6,074 bases of DNA from Sneathiella sp. GTDB taxonomy: Bacteria; Pseudomonadota; Alphaproteobacteria; Sneathiellales; Sneathiellaceae. Location: contig JAESPT010000310.1 in the NCBI GenBank assembly GCA_016765515.1, forward strand, positions 1 through 6,074, in the 5' to 3' direction. Positions 5,050 to 6,074 of the stretch are shown here, piece after piece (position 1 is the first letter of the stretch; each line of letters begins with the position of its first letter). The notes under the pieces were generated by a model. The model ran no database searches, was not told the DNA's origin, and was given only the letters and a program-made list of their open reading frames with translations. Position numbers and translations under genes: made by a program.

Positions 5050-6074
5050 ATGTCTATTCAACGTCTGCTGATCGCCAACCGCGGTGAAATTGCCTTGCGA
5101 ATTTCCCGTGCTGCCCGCTCATTGGGGATATCTTGTGTTGCCGTATACCCGGAAGATGATAGGGGGGCTCTTCATGCGAAGAATATAACGGAAGGGATGC
5201 TCTTACCCGGTGCGGGTCCGGCTGCCTATCTGAATGGTGAAGAAGTGATTGCTGCGGCAAAGAGAGCCGGCGCGGATGCAATTCATCCAGGATATGGGTT
5301 CTTGAGCGAAAATGCTGAATTTGCCGCACTTTGCGAAGTCGAAGGGCTGAAATTCGTTGGGCCAACGGTGTCCACTCTTCGGGCTCTCGCCGATAAAAGT
5401 GCTGCGCGGGCACTCGCTATAAAAACCGCTGTTCCGGTACTCGCTGGAACCAATGAAGCAACGTCCGTTGACGATGCCAAAAAATTCCTGTCAGAACTAT
5501 CAGCAGATAGTCACATGTTTATCAAGGCGCTGGCCGGCGGTGGCGGCAGAGGGATGAGATTGGTCACAGATCCAGGCGAGGTGGATGCGGCTTATGCAAG
5601 TGCCCGTGCGGAAGCCGAAGCGGCCTTTGGGGATGGGCGTCTCTATGTAGAACGTTTTATGCCCAATGCCCGTCACATTGAGGTGCAGATCATCGGGGAT
5701 GGCAAAGATGTCATTCATCTGCATGAGCGGGATTGTTCTTTGCAGCGACGCAATCAAAAGGTTTTGGAAATCGCCCCGGCTCCCAATTTGTCTAAAAATG
5801 TAAAACAGTCCCTTTGTGAGGCCGCTGTACGTATGGCGCAAGCTGCGGGTTATTGCGGATTGGGAACTTTTGAGTTTCTGGTATCAGCTGTTGATGACAG
5901 TTATGCTTTTATGGAGGCTAATCCTCGTATTCAGGTTGAACATACAATTACTGAAGAAATATTAGGATTAGACCTGGTCGTGGCTCAGCTTCAGATCGCA
6001 AGCGGAAAAAAACTGGAGGAACTGGGATATGTGCAATCAGCAATGCACATCCGCGGATATGCGGTTCAGGCTCG
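5050..6074 (+). CDS. Biotin carboxylase domain of an acyl-CoA carboxylase (3' partial)
   Basis: This N-terminal ATP-grasp domain uses ATP and bicarbonate to carboxylate biotin on a carrier domain, the first half-reaction of acetyl-, propionyl- or other acyl-CoA carboxylases. The frame is open to the window end (341 codons plus a final CG, which must encode Arg). Seen in order: LLIANRGEIALRI (6-18), IHPGYGFLSEN (78-88), K116 in ADKSAAR, K159 with the GGGGRGMR loop (163-170), E201, H209, ERDCSLQRRNQK (226-237), E275 in GTFEF, and EANPRIQVEHT (289-299) with E289, N291, R293 and E297. The final Arg fits E. coli R338. All match E. coli AccC numbering within a few residues, which supports the ATG at 5050. 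The position of E. coli H236 is Asn here (N235). ANPRIQVEHTITEE and the LEELGYVQSAMHIRGYAVQAR-type ending look more like fused acyl-CoA or pyruvate carboxylases than plain AccC. The substrate cannot be told from this part. Confidence 0.94.
   Translation, partial: MSIQRLLIANRGEIALRISRAARSLGISCVAVYPEDDRGALHAKNITEGMLLPGAGPAAYLNGEEVIAAAKRAGADAIHPGYGFLSENAEFAALCEVEGLKFVGPTVSTLRALADKSAARALAIKTAVPVLAGTNEATSVDDAKKFLSELSADSHMFIKALAGGGGRGMRLVTDPGEVDAAYASARAEAEAAFGDGRLYVERFMPNARHIEVQIIGDGKDVIHLHERDCSLQRRNQKVLEIAPAPNLSKNVKQSLCEAAVRMAQAAGYCGLGTFEFLVSAVDDSYAFMEANPRIQVEHTITEEILGLDLVVAQLQIASGKKLEELGYVQSAMHIRGYAVQA

Overview
The window reads as ordinary chromosomal DNA from a Gram-negative proteobacterium, most likely an alphaproteobacterium of moderate GC content. 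This is inferred from the style of the PAS sensor kinase (H-box of the GQLTGGIAHDFNNLL type), from close agreement of GlpD and SufE with proteobacterial homologues, and from the spacing and Shine-Dalgarno use. I could not run a search, so the lineage is a judgement from recall. There are five protein genes, two of them cut by the window edges. I see no rRNA, tRNA, CRISPR array, insertion sequence or phage gene.

Layout: (1) positions 1-1638, plus strand, the C-terminal 545 residues of a multi-PAS sensor histidine kinase whose true start lies before the window. (2) 1705-2568, minus strand and convergent with the kinase, a PAPS-dependent sulfotransferase. (3) A 258-bp divergent gap (2569-2826) holding a consensus -35 box and a cluster of six TTTCR pentamers, a good candidate operator/promoter region. 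(4) 2827-4326, plus strand, glpD, the aerobic FAD-dependent glycerol-3-phosphate dehydrogenase, followed by a tandem 14-bp repeat and a strong intrinsic terminator (4391-4420). (5) 4529-4960, plus strand, sufE, the sulfur acceptor and activator for SufS. (6) 5050-6074, plus strand and open at the window end, the biotin carboxylase domain of a biotin-dependent acyl-CoA carboxylase, possibly the N-terminus of a long fused enzyme.

The genes do not form one pathway. The glpD terminator separates glpD from sufE. sufE and the carboxylase gene are 89 bp apart with no visible terminator between them and may be co-transcribed. glpD has no glpF, glpK or glpR beside it, and sufE has no sufS or sufBCD beside it, so both are solitary pathway genes here. 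No undescribed multigene system is visible. The points worth checking are in non-coding DNA (the TTTCR cluster before glpD, the tandem repeat after it, the palindrome before sufE), in the substrate of the lone sulfotransferase, and in the architecture and one active-site-region substitution of the carboxylase.
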